DNA of 7,964 nucleotides from CAZBWE01 sp964495465 (GCA_964495465.1 CAZBWE010000093.1:1-7964), one strand, 5' to 3'. Positions 1-6,484 are shown, counted from the stretch's first letter. Notes: generated by a model not told the origin, from the sequence alone. A program made the numbers and translations.

Positions 1-1
1 C

Positions 2-583
2 AGAAAAGCAGATTTTGCTGTCTCTGCCAAAGACAAGGTCAAAGTACCCATGATGTATCTAAAAGAGGATTTCAAGTACTATGGAGATGAAAAATTACAG
101 GTTCTTGAATTGCCATATAAAGGCGATGAAATAAGTATGGTGGTGGTCCTGCCAAGTGAAACAGAAGGTATCTCGGAAATTGAAAACACGCTTACAGCCG
201 AAAGCCTTAATGTCTTATTAGCAAAAGTGCGGATAACGGAAGTTGACCTCTATTTTCCTAAATTTAAAATGACTTGGGGAACGTTCTCTTTAAAGAACAC
301 TCTTGTTGCACTGGGAATGCCTGAAGCCTTTGAACCAGAAGAGGCTGATTTCTCAGGCATGAACGGCAGAAGAATTTTATGGATTTCAGATGTTTTTCAT
401 AAGGCTTTTATTGAAGTTAGTGAAGAAGGCACTGAAGCAGCGGCAGCTACAGGAGTTGTTATGTCAAAAGCTCTTCATATCGAACCGGTGTTCCGTGCCG
501 ATCGCCCGTTTGTTTTTATTATTAGGAACAATCGTTCGGGAAATATATTGTTTATGGGCAGGGTAATAAATCCTATTGAGTGA
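2..583 (+). CDS. Serpin family protease inhibitor, C-terminal half (5' truncated by window edge)
   Basis: The reading frame is open from base 2, so the gene starts upstream. The 193 visible residues are about half of a normal serpin of 370-400 residues. The order of elements is that of the serpin C-terminal half: the PMMYL segment near the window start, the VDLYFPKFKM strand, the LVALGMPEAF-EADFSGM segment, then the reactive-centre hinge EEGTEAAAATG (nt 422-454), and finally the signature RPFVFIIRNN...GNILFMGRVINP. The hinge is alanine-rich with small residues at P12-P9 and Thr at P14, the pattern of inhibitory serpins that insert the loop after cleavage. Counting from the hinge puts the scissile bond near Ala-Leu in MSKALHIEP, but loop length varies, so P1 is uncertain. 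The target is probably an extracellular or periplasmic serine or cysteine protease (inference). Whether it carries a signal peptide cannot be seen. Confidence 0.93.
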   Translation, partial: RKADFAVSAKDKVKVPMMYLKEDFKYYGDEKLQVLELPYKGDEISMVVVLPSETEGISEIENTLTAESLNVLLAKVRITEVDLYFPKFKMTWGTFSLKNTLVALGMPEAFEPEEADFSGMNGRRILWISDVFHKAFIEVSEEGTEAAAATGVVMSKALHIEPVFRADRPFVFIIRNNRSGNILFMGRVINPIE

Positions 584-620
584 TTTACAGAAGTTAATAA
601 GCTTTCGCCAACAAGAGGTT

Positions 621-644
621 ATAAAACTTATAGGTAAGTTTTAT
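621..644 (+). promoter_or_regulatory. Perfect 10-bp inverted repeat over the ribosome binding site and start of the next gene
   Basis: ATAAAACTTA (621-630) and TAAGTTTTAT (635-644) are exact reverse complements separated by TAGG. The right arm runs into the ATG at 643, and the loop holds the AGG of the only Shine-Dalgarno-like sequence. It could be an operator, or an mRNA hairpin that hides the translation start. Its AT-rich stem and lack of a following T run argue against a terminator. Confidence 0.45.
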
Positions 645-1006
645 GAAACTGTTTAAATTTTGTGTGATTTATGTTTTACTTTTTACAATCAGCCCTGCAG
701 GGCCAAGGCAGTCTTGATCAGATTTACATTGGATGGCGGATAAAAGTTCTTGTGTCAACGGGTATAATGGAGCAAATCGTAGGCAACACAACTGAGGGTG
801 TGAAAATGTTTTGGGAGAGAATGGGCTATGGTGATAGCGTTGAGGAGGCACTTGAATATACAAGCACACATGGAGGAATTGGTATGCTAAGAGCTCTATG
901 GGGTGATAATGGCTTGCTTGATATTGACGACGTTGATGGGGATGATAACATCTTTGTGTGGGGCAATGGGTTTGTTAATCTTAACCAAATCGAATTAGAA
1001 CCTTAA
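643..1006 (+). pseudogene. Frameshifted small secreted protein gene (signal peptide plus short domain remnant)
   Basis: The ATG at 643 follows AGGT and opens a typical signal peptide (MKLFKFCVIYVLLFTISPA), but this frame stops at 715-717. A second frame, open from 668 to 1006, carries the rest: GSLDQIYIGW, TTEGVKMFWERMGYGDSVEEALEYT, and the acidic segment DIDDVDGDDN. The internal ATG at 671 in this second frame lacks a ribosome binding site. Removing one G from the GGG at 700-702 joins the two frames as ...SPA-GQGSLDQIYIGW..., a protein of about 120 residues with a plausible signal cleavage site. The FW...MG.G.SVEEAL pattern resembles the end of caspase-fold (C25/CHAT-like) peptidase domains, but this is a weak impression, and no catalytic His or Cys motif of such a domain is visible. 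It may be the tail of a larger secreted protein left after deletion. A sequencing error in the G run is the alternative to true decay. Confidence 0.45.
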
Positions 1007-1020
1007 TAAGAGACGCAAAA

Positions 1021-2505
1021 ATGAAAGCGTTGAGGCCAGGTAAAAAGTGGGTATTAGCAGCTATTGGACTTTTGCTGGCCCTGTTAATTCTGAAGATAGT
1101 ACTGTTTTTAAGCGCTAAACCCAAAATTACGGTAGATTATGTAGCTGAATATAACAAAATAACCCGCCCGCAAAATTATGACCCGAATGAAAATGCCGCA
1201 CCATATTATCAAAAAGCCTTTGATGCATTTGTCGATATGCCTGACGAATTGCGAAAGCCATATATATACTGGCCCGCAGATTTTAATGATATTGAGCAGG
1301 CTCTACTCGAAAAATGGCTCATTTCAAATACACTGGCCTTTGAATATTTCGGAGAAGCTTTAAATAAACCCTATTATTGGATAAAAAGAACAGTTGAAAC
1401 GGATAATTATTTAACAAATAACTACATAGGCGGAATAAGAAGTCTTGATTTAGCCCAACTTCGGAAATTAACTGAAACACTTATCTGGGATGCAAAGCTC
1501 AAGGCTACCAAGGGCAAATTTCAATCTGCTTTTGAGGATATTCTTGACTGCTATAAGGCTGGCAAACATAAATGTCAGCCGAATCTGCTTTTGATGGAAC
1601 AGCATATCGGACTTAGTATTAAGCAGAAGGCCGTTGACGGTGCTATGGTCATTCTTGATAGAACAAAGGTCGAAGGTGAATCTTTGAAATTCCTTCAGGA
1701 TAACTTAAAACAGGAACTTGATAGAGATACTTATGTGCCGAGCATCAATACAGAGAAGCTTATGCTATACGATGCGCTGCAAATGACTTTTATCGACAAT
1801 GGCAAAGGTACTGGCCGATTGGCTTGGAGAACAGGCTGGTATTATGAAATGCTTTGCGGCAAGCTGAACAACTTTAAAAGAAGACTATATGCTTGTTTTA
1901 TAGGTCCGACCAGAAGTGAGATAGTTAAGCAAATTGAAAAAATTTTAACTATATCCGATCAAAAAATGGCCAAAACGCCTTGGCAGATCAAAGACGAAAC
2001 ATACAAATATTTTGAAGAAATAGAAAAAATTAATAACAGCAATTGGTTTTTGCAAATCTTTGGTTTAAGCCCTAAAAGCATTTTTCATAGTTATCACAAA
2101 ACAAGAGCACAGACAGAAGCTTTAATTGCCGTTCTCGCGATTTTGCGTTATAAAGCTGACACCGGCCAATTCCCGGAATCGCTTGATAAGCTTGTTTCCA
2201 CCGGTTATCTGCAGCGTCTTCCCAACGACCCTTATAGTGATGGGCCGTTAGTCTATAAGCTTACCGAAGATAACTTCAAACTTTACAGCGTTGGAAAAGA
2301 TTTTTCGGACGATGGCGGAGTAAGCAGAGTAGTTAATGCGGCACAGAAAGAACCAAGAGTCATAGGAACAAGTATAATTCCTTACGTACATTCACCTGAT
2401 ATTGTTTACTGGCCTGTTAAAGATTTAATGACGCTACGTTACGAATTCACTTTTGAGGAAGCAGAAGCTCAGAGGACAATAGAAGAAGCAAATGAGTCCA
2501 AATAA
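1021..2505 (+). CDS. Uncharacterised single-pass membrane protein with pseudopilin-like C-terminal region
   Basis: This 494-residue protein has one N-terminal hydrophobic helix (about residues 11-31) after a basic start (KALRPGKK), so most of it is probably periplasmic. No prepilin peptidase site (G followed by FTLIE-like sequence) is present. Residues 40-360 are mostly helical, begin with VDYVAEYNKITRP and PNENAAPYYQKAF, and match no family I can name. Residues 363-433 (AQTEALIAVLAILRYKADTG, FPESLDKL, LPNDPYSDGPLVY, FKLYSVGKDFSDDGG) strongly resemble the C-terminal region of type II secretion major pseudopilins, where the DPYS...G.D..DDGG stretch forms the calcium-binding end. AAGAG at 1008-1012 sits 8 bases before the ATG. 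The start lies 14 bases after the preceding remnant, so the two may share a transcript. I infer an envelope role but cannot assign a function. Confidence 0.85.
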   Translation: MKALRPGKKWVLAAIGLLLALLILKIVLFLSAKPKITVDYVAEYNKITRPQNYDPNENAAPYYQKAFDAFVDMPDELRKPYIYWPADFNDIEQALLEKWLISNTLAFEYFGEALNKPYYWIKRTVETDNYLTNNYIGGIRSLDLAQLRKLTETLIWDAKLKATKGKFQSAFEDILDCYKAGKHKCQPNLLLMEQHIGLSIKQKAVDGAMVILDRTKVEGESLKFLQDNLKQELDRDTYVPSINTEKLMLYDALQMTFIDNGKGTGRLAWRTGWYYEMLCGKLNNFKRRLYACFIGPTRSEIVKQIEKILTISDQKMAKTPWQIKDETYKYFEEIEKINNSNWFLQIFGLSPKSIFHSYHKTRAQTEALIAVLAILRYKADTGQFPESLDKLVSTGYLQRLPNDPYSDGPLVYKLTEDNFKLYSVGKDFSDDGGVSRVVNAAQKEPRVIGTSIIPYVHSPDIVYWPVKDLMTLRYEFTFEEAEAQRTIEEANESK

Positions 2506-2578
2506 AATTCCAACGTGCTTTTGATGCAAAAAGGCCGGATATTTGTTTTTTTTGATAAAAAATATCAGCAGAAAAGTC

Positions 2579-2607
2579 TTTACTTCCGGTTCTTAATTCG
2601 GTATAAA
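2579..2607 (+). promoter_or_regulatory. Predicted sigma70-type promoter of the TPR lipoprotein gene
   Basis: TTTACT (2579-2584) and TATAAA (2602-2607) are separated by exactly 17 bases, matching the -35 and -10 consensus at 4 and 5 of 6 positions. Transcription would start near 2614 and give a leader of about 30 bases carrying AAAGGAG (2631-2637). Planctomycete promoters are poorly defined, so this is a pattern match only. Confidence 0.5.
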
Positions 2608-2643
2608 GCATAAGTTTGAAATTGAACTTGAAAGGAGACAATT

Positions 2644-3438
2644 ATGGCAAGGATAGCTTTAGCAGCAGTACTTATTATTTTACTGAACGTATTGGTTGGC
2701 TGCAGCAGCATTGACAGCGGCGAAAGCCAGCTTGTCCCGACTTCCGTGAAGAAGTTCGGCTACTCCGGCGATGTTAAAATCAGCCAGGCGGAAGAGATTG
2801 ATACTGTCGAGCAGGTAACAGTTAATCGGCAGGCATATCGGCAGGGTCTTCGATCACTCATCAACCTTTACAACAATGTCGGCAACAATATGAAGCTGCG
2901 GTGGGCCAAAAAGGAGCTGGCTGCACTGAACACTATGCCGCAATATAAATACATCATAGAAGCGGAAGTGACCGGGCCTGACCTGAAAGTGAGCACTGCC
3001 ATTCCGGAAGCGGATGCGATGTATAGAGATGCTGTGTCCCTTGAAAAGAGAGCCAAACGGCTGATTCTTATCAAAGACAACGACCTGTTGCGTCTGGCCT
3101 TGGATAGGTATAACGAATTGATAAGGCTGCACCCTTCGAGCGACAAGATTGATGATGCAGCGTATAAGGCCGGCGCAATTTATGAATATTTCAAGGACTA
3201 TAGTATTGCGCTTTTGTATTATAAAAGGACATATCAGTGGGACCCTGATACCGTTTATCCTGCCAGGTTCAAAGAGGCGTATATTCTGGATAGGCATCTG
3301 TCTCGCAGAGCAGAGGCGCTGGAGCTGTATAAGCAGGCCGTCAAGTCCGTCACGGTAAAGGGCCAGCACCGTAAATGGGTGGAGTGGGCTGAAAAACGCA
3401 TCAAAGAGCTGTCAACAAGTACTGAGAGCGGCCAGTGA
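2644..3438 (+). CDS. TPR-containing outer-membrane lipoprotein (BamD-like architecture)
   Basis: The protein has 264 residues. The N-terminus MARIALAAVLIILLNVLVGC is a lipoprotein signal with lipobox LVGC and lipidated Cys20. Ser at +2 predicts outer-membrane sorting under the Lol rule. Residues 120-255 form paired amphipathic helices typical of tetratricopeptide repeats: ALDRYNELIRLHPSS (about 152-166), DDAAYKAGAIYEYFKDY (170-186), SIALLYYKRTYQWDP (187-201) and a last pair ending AEALELYKQAV (223-233). The spacing around HPSS...A...AG..Y resembles BamD/YfiO and CpoB-like assembly lipoproteins. The N-terminal 100 residues show no recognised domain, so I would not call it bamD. The start is fixed by AAAGGAG six bases upstream. 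It appears to be a single-gene transcription unit, with its own promoter and a strong terminator 42 bases after the stop. Confidence 0.85.
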   Translation: MARIALAAVLIILLNVLVGCSSIDSGESQLVPTSVKKFGYSGDVKISQAEEIDTVEQVTVNRQAYRQGLRSLINLYNNVGNNMKLRWAKKELAALNTMPQYKYIIEAEVTGPDLKVSTAIPEADAMYRDAVSLEKRAKRLILIKDNDLLRLALDRYNELIRLHPSSDKIDDAAYKAGAIYEYFKDYSIALLYYKRTYQWDPDTVYPARFKEAYILDRHLSRRAEALELYKQAVKSVTVKGQHRKWVEWAEKRIKELSTSTESGQ

Positions 3439-3480
3439 TTTTGATATATCTTTGAGTAAAATTTTATTCAATGGTTTTTT

Positions 3481-3509
3481 GGGCCTGGGCGGTTGTCAGG
3501 CCCTTTTTT
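3481..3509 (+). terminator. Rho-independent terminator of the TPR lipoprotein gene
   Basis: GGGCCTG (3481-3487) pairs exactly with CAGGCCC (3497-3503) across a 9-base loop, and a run of six T follows (3504-3509). It lies 42 bases after the stop codon and is oriented for + strand transcripts. Confidence 0.85.
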
Positions 3510-3555
3510 ATTTTCAGGCACAGACCAATATGAGGTAGAATCATACCAAATGTAT

Positions 3556-3683
3556 TTAATACTTGCGCCGCTGTCATTTCGACCGAAGGGCTGCAAAGCA
3601 GCCCAAAGCGGAGAAATCTATTAAAAAACAGATTTCTCGACTCCGCTTCGCTCCGCTCGAAATGACAAGAACAAGCGTATTAA
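3556..3683. repeat. Nested palindromic dispersed repeat (MITE-like)
   Basis: This fills most of the 316-base gene-free gap between the lipoprotein gene and tilS. The outer arms are TTAATAC (3556-3562) and GTATTAA (3677-3683), continued by TTG/CAAG pairing. Next inward, TGTCATTTCGA (3572-3582) is exactly complementary to TCGAAATGACA (3657-3667). Inside these lie a separate hairpin GGGCTGC-AAA-GCAGCCC (3588-3604) and the pairs AGCGGAG/CTCCGCT (3607-3613 with 3641-3647) and GAGAAATCT/AGATTTCTC (3611-3619 with 3630-3638). No protein is encoded. The core looks like the short inverted repeats starting TGTCATTTCGACC that are scattered in many bacterial genomes (recognition from memory). The remaining flanks of the gap, 3510-3555 and 3684-3754, show nothing further that I can support. 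Confidence 0.75.
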
Positions 3684-3754
3684 TTATTCACAATTAGTAT
3701 CGGATACGAATTAGGCGAAGATTTATATGAACTTTATGCTATTGATTTTTAGTT

Positions 3755-5227
3755 ATGAAAACGCCGGCCGAATTTGAGAACAAAATAGCCGACTTTGCAG
3801 GGGCGAACGGCCTTTTCGATTCAGCAGCTAAAGTTTTACTGGCTGTTTCAGGCGGGGCCGATTCAACTGCGCTTATGTACACAATGTCGGCGCTGAAAAA
3901 TAGAGGTGTTTTCGCTGCTGAGATGCTCTGCGCTCATATAAATCATCAATTAAGGGGAGCTGAGGCTGATAAGGATGAAGATTTTGTTATAACAGAAGCG
4001 GCGAAATTGAAGCCAACTGTGATAACGAGACGAGTGAACGTGCGGGATTTTGCCCGTCGCAATAAACTATCGATTGAGACAGCGGCCCGGAAATTGCGAA
4101 TTGAAATTTTGCTTGATATCGCGAGGGACAACAACTGCGATTGTGTAGTAACGGCCCATCAAAAAAAAGACAATGCCGAGACAATCTTGCAGCGGCTGAT
4201 TCGCGGGACCGGCTTTCGCGGCCTAGGAGGAATCTGGCCTAAGCGTGTTTTTGGAGAAGTCAATTTTGTAAGACCGCTTCTGTGCGTCAGGCGGGATGAA
4301 ATTATTGAGTATTTGGAAAAGCAGAATCTAAAATGGCGGATTGACCATACCAATATCGATTGCTCATACAGGCGAAACTTTATTCGGCATCGATTGATAC
4401 CGGCATTGCAACAGCAGTGCGGCGGCTCTCTTGTCGAACAGTTATTTGATTTATCCTGTTCTGCTCGGCGTTTTTACAGTTTGGTTTGCGAAAATGCAGA
4501 TAATGTATGGCCCGAGTTGGCTGAGGTCAAAAATGATATAGTCTCATTGAATTTGAAGAGCTTTTTGGCCCAGCCGCTGCCTGTAAAGGTTGAGCTTATC
4601 CGGCGAAGTTTAATTAAAGCAGGTTGCGGTGAAGCAAATTTGACACAACGGCACTATGAAAAAATATTGCAATTGGCAAAGTCGAATGTCGGAGGCAGGA
4701 AACTCGAATTGCCGCGTGGTTTTGTAGTTCAGCGTGAATACGAGAATTTGATTTTTCTCATGCCTAAAGAGAACCTCACTGCTGATGGGCCGATAAGCGA
4801 GATTGTCAAATTGGTTATCCCGGGAAAAACGAGATTTGGCCATTATCTGATAGAGGCTACCATACTTGATGCTCCAATTACCAATCACCAGTTACCAATT
4901 ACCAATCACCAGTTACCAATTACCAATCACAAGCTTATTGAGTGCTTTGATTTGGCTCAGGTCAATTTGCCGTTAGTTGTTCGTCCCCGCCGGGACGGTG
5001 ATAGATTTATTCCTTTGGGTTTGCCTGGAGAAAAAAAGGTAGGCAAATTCCTGACCGCTGCGAAAGTGCCACAGCAAATACGCGAAAATGTGCTTATTGT
5101 TTCTGATAGTGAAAAGATAATCTGGGTTTGGCCGATTCGGATAAGTGAGCAGGCAAAAATCTCCGGCGAAACAAGAAGAATTCTTCAGTTGCAAATATGT
5201 GGCATCGATTCGATACAACAATTGTAG
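3755..5227 (+). CDS. tilS: tRNA(Ile)-lysidine synthase
   Basis: TilS uses ATP to attach lysine to C34 of the CAU anticodon of a tRNA-Ile, changing both its codon reading (AUA) and its charging identity. The PP-loop motif SGGADS is at residues 32-37 after VLLAV. Other family motifs follow: HINHQLRG (61-68), IETAARKLR (107-115), TAHQKKDNAET (133-143) with RLIRGTG (147-153), and RNFIRHRLIP (207-216). In the usual TAHHxDDQAET the first Asp is replaced here by Lys138 while Asp139 is kept. The C-terminal substrate domain is present (VVRPRRDGDRFIPLG 408-422, GEKKVGKF, IIWVWPIR). At 490 residues it is longer than E. coli TilS (about 430), partly because of a translated tandem repeat at residues 374-394. 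The ATG at 3755 has no Shine-Dalgarno sequence, but an in-frame stop at 3743-3745 rules out a longer ATG form. Confidence 0.95.
   Translation: MKTPAEFENKIADFAGANGLFDSAAKVLLAVSGGADSTALMYTMSALKNRGVFAAEMLCAHINHQLRGAEADKDEDFVITEAAKLKPTVITRRVNVRDFARRNKLSIETAARKLRIEILLDIARDNNCDCVVTAHQKKDNAETILQRLIRGTGFRGLGGIWPKRVFGEVNFVRPLLCVRRDEIIEYLEKQNLKWRIDHTNIDCSYRRNFIRHRLIPALQQQCGGSLVEQLFDLSCSARRFYSLVCENADNVWPELAEVKNDIVSLNLKSFLAQPLPVKVELIRRSLIKAGCGEANLTQRHYEKILQLAKSNVGGRKLELPRGFVVQREYENLIFLMPKENLTADGPISEIVKLVIPGKTRFGHYLIEATILDAPITNHQLPITNHQLPITNHKLIECFDLAQVNLPLVVRPRRDGDRFIPLGLPGEKKVGKFLTAAKVPQQIRENVLIVSDSEKIIWVWPIRISEQAKISGETRRILQLQICGIDSIQQL
4874..4936 (+). repeat. 21-base tandem repeat, three units, translated inside tilS
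   Basis: Units lie at 4874-4894, 4895-4915 and 4916-4936. The first two are identical, and the third diverges only at its 3' end. The unit starts CCAATTACCAATC and encodes PITNHQL, giving PITNHQL-PITNHQL-PITNHKL at residues 374-394. A unit length divisible by three, with no stop in any forward frame, keeps tilS open. The insertion lies between the central region and the C-terminal substrate domain, a likely linker. Confidence 0.92.
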
Positions 5228-5283
5228 AATAAGTATGGGTAACGGGCGTCAAGATTTGCCATACGAATTTACAAAAAAACTCT

Positions 5284-5312
5284 TGCAAGATAGACAAGGA
5301 ATAAATAAAATA
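5284..5312 (+). promoter_or_regulatory. Possible sigma70-type promoter for gap-pgk
   Basis: TTGCAA (5284-5289) and TAAAAT (5307-5312) are spaced by 17 bases in the 175-base gap between tilS and gap. The match to consensus is 4 and 5 of 6. Transcription would begin near 5319, about 84 bases before the gap start codon. Confidence 0.4.
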
Positions 5313-5345
5313 TCGTTCTCGTTCGCCCTGAATTAGAAACTGGGG

Positions 5346-5361
5346 GCGGGTTTAAACCGGC
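5346..5361. promoter_or_regulatory. Imperfect 16-bp palindrome in the gap leader
   Basis: GCGGGTTTAAACCGGC is palindromic at seven of eight paired positions, with a perfect 10-bp centre GGTTTAAACC (5349-5358). It lies downstream of the proposed promoter and 41 bases before the gap start. The position would suit a repressor site, but no regulator is seen nearby and the match could be chance. Confidence 0.25.
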
Positions 5362-5402
5362 AAAGCAGAATTTACAAGTGTAGAAAATAAGGAGACTTAC
5401 AA

Positions 5403-6416
5403 ATGGCAACAAAGGTTGGAATTAACGGGTTCGGCCGAATCGGCAGAGCCATAGCAAGAATCATTATGGAAAGAAACGGGGAATTGGAGCTTGTAGCGGT
5501 CAATGACCTGTCAGATGCTAAGAGTCTTGCGCATTTGTTTAAATACGACACGATTATGGGTAAATGGGGCGGAACGGTCGAAGCGGGAGACGGCAAGCTG
5601 GTCATTAACGGCAAAGAAATAAAAGTTCTGGCTGTTAAGAACCCGGCAGAACTGCCCTGGAAGGATATGGGTGTGAAGATTGTTGTCGAGTCAACAGGCA
5701 TCTTCCGCTCCAAAGAATCCCCCAAAGGCGGCTACGGAGACCACCTTAAAGCCGGTGCGGAAAAAGTATTGTTGACCGTTCCGGCAAAGGACAACATCGA
5801 GGCGACTATTGTCCTCGGTGTCAACAGCGATAAGCTGACTAAAGACGTCAAATGTGTATCGAATGCAAGCTGCACGACAAACTGTCTTGCGCCGATATCG
5901 AAGGTTCTTAATGATACATTTGGTATTGAGCAGGGACTTATGACCACTATTCACGCCTATACCAACGACCAGAGGGTTGCGGATATGATTCACAGCGATT
6001 TGCGTCGCGCGCGGGCGGCAGCGGTGAATATTATCCCTACCTCAACCGGTGCGGCCAAGGCAATCGGAAAGGTTATTCCCGCACTTGACGGCAAGCTCGA
6101 CGGTTTTGCTATCAGGGTCCCTGTGCCGGTCGGCAGCGTTGTTGACCTCGTGGTCAATGTGAAAAAGGATGTTACCGTTGATGCGGTTAACACAGCGATG
6201 AAAAAAGCGGCTGAAGGGCCGATGAAGGGCATCCTTGTTTACTGTGACGAGCCGATTGTCAGCAGCGATATCGTTAATAATCCCGCTTCGAGCATCTTCG
6301 ATTCTATGCTGACAATGGTCAAGGGTAAAACGGTCAAGGTCATCAGCTGGTACGATAACGAATGGGGCTATTCGTGCCGAAGCGTTGACATTATGGAAAA
6401 AATGGCGGCAATGTAA
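5403..6416 (+). CDS. gap: Glyceraldehyde-3-phosphate dehydrogenase, type I
   Basis: GAPDH oxidises glyceraldehyde-3-phosphate with phosphate and NAD+ to 1,3-bisphosphoglycerate in the cytoplasm. The 337-residue length is normal. The Rossmann motif GINGFGRIGR is at residues 6-15, and Asp35 in VAVNDLSD fits the acidic residue that favours NAD+. The catalytic motif ASCTTNCLAP places the nucleophile at Cys157, with His184 in TTIHAYTNDQ as general base. The phosphate-site segment IIPTSTGAAKAIGKV (210-224) and the C-terminal WYDNEWGYS are intact. The segment SKESPKGGYGDHLKAGAEK (103-121) looks about two residues longer than in textbook enzymes, which is unlikely to matter. AAGGAG at 5389-5394 lies 8 bases before the ATG and fixes the start. 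pgk follows 68 bases later on the same strand with no terminator between, so the two are probably co-transcribed. Confidence 0.98.
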   Translation: MATKVGINGFGRIGRAIARIIMERNGELELVAVNDLSDAKSLAHLFKYDTIMGKWGGTVEAGDGKLVINGKEIKVLAVKNPAELPWKDMGVKIVVESTGIFRSKESPKGGYGDHLKAGAEKVLLTVPAKDNIEATIVLGVNSDKLTKDVKCVSNASCTTNCLAPISKVLNDTFGIEQGLMTTIHAYTNDQRVADMIHSDLRRARAAAVNIIPTSTGAAKAIGKVIPALDGKLDGFAIRVPVPVGSVVDLVVNVKKDVTVDAVNTAMKKAAEGPMKGILVYCDEPIVSSDIVNNPASSIFDSMLTMVKGKTVKVISWYDNEWGYSCRSVDIMEKMAAM

Positions 6417-6470
6417 CACGGGCTTCCAGCCCGTGATTTTGAAAAACACGGCCAAGATGGCCGTGCTACA
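6417..6470. repeat. Double-hairpin palindromic repeat in the gap-pgk spacer (copy 1)
   Basis: The element begins on the base after the gap stop codon and ends just before the pgk ribosome binding site. Arm A is CACGGGCTTCCAGCCCGTG (6417-6435), an 8-bp stem with a TCC loop. Arm B is CACGGCCAAGATGGCCGTG (6447-6465), an 8-bp stem with an AGA loop. An 11-base A/T-rich spacer separates them, and CTACA follows arm B. There is no T run after either hairpin, so neither is a classical terminator. As mRNA, the two hairpins could change the stability of gap relative to pgk message (inference). Confidence 0.88.
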
Positions 6471-6484
6471 AGGTAGGTAAAAAT

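Noticed and set aside
671..1006. A 111-residue protein starting at the ATG at 671
   Set aside because: There is no ribosome binding site before 671, while the ATG at 643 has one and encodes a good signal peptide in the neighbouring frame. A frameshifted gene explains the data better.
2538..2566. AT-rich hairpin GATATTT...AAATATC as a terminator for the membrane protein gene
   Set aside because: The stem is only A/T-rich and the T run lies inside the loop, not after the stem, so it does not fit an intrinsic terminator.
2854..3369. Antisense reading frame of 171 codons across the TPR lipoprotein gene
   Set aside because: It is a shadow of the real gene, which has its own ribosome binding site, lipobox, promoter and terminator.
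4874..4936. Tandem repeat in tilS as a CRISPR array
   Set aside because: The units are head-to-tail with no unique spacers, and they are translated within an intact gene.
5235..5336. Possible 33-codon gene between tilS and gap (MGNGRQDLPYEF...)
   Set aside because: It has no ribosome binding site and no recognised similarity, and it overlaps the proposed gap promoter. A chance frame is more likely.
6417..6465. The two hairpins between gap and pgk as an intrinsic terminator
   Set aside because: Neither hairpin is followed by a T run, and the pair is a dispersed repeat found again inside pgk, where termination would be lethal to expression.
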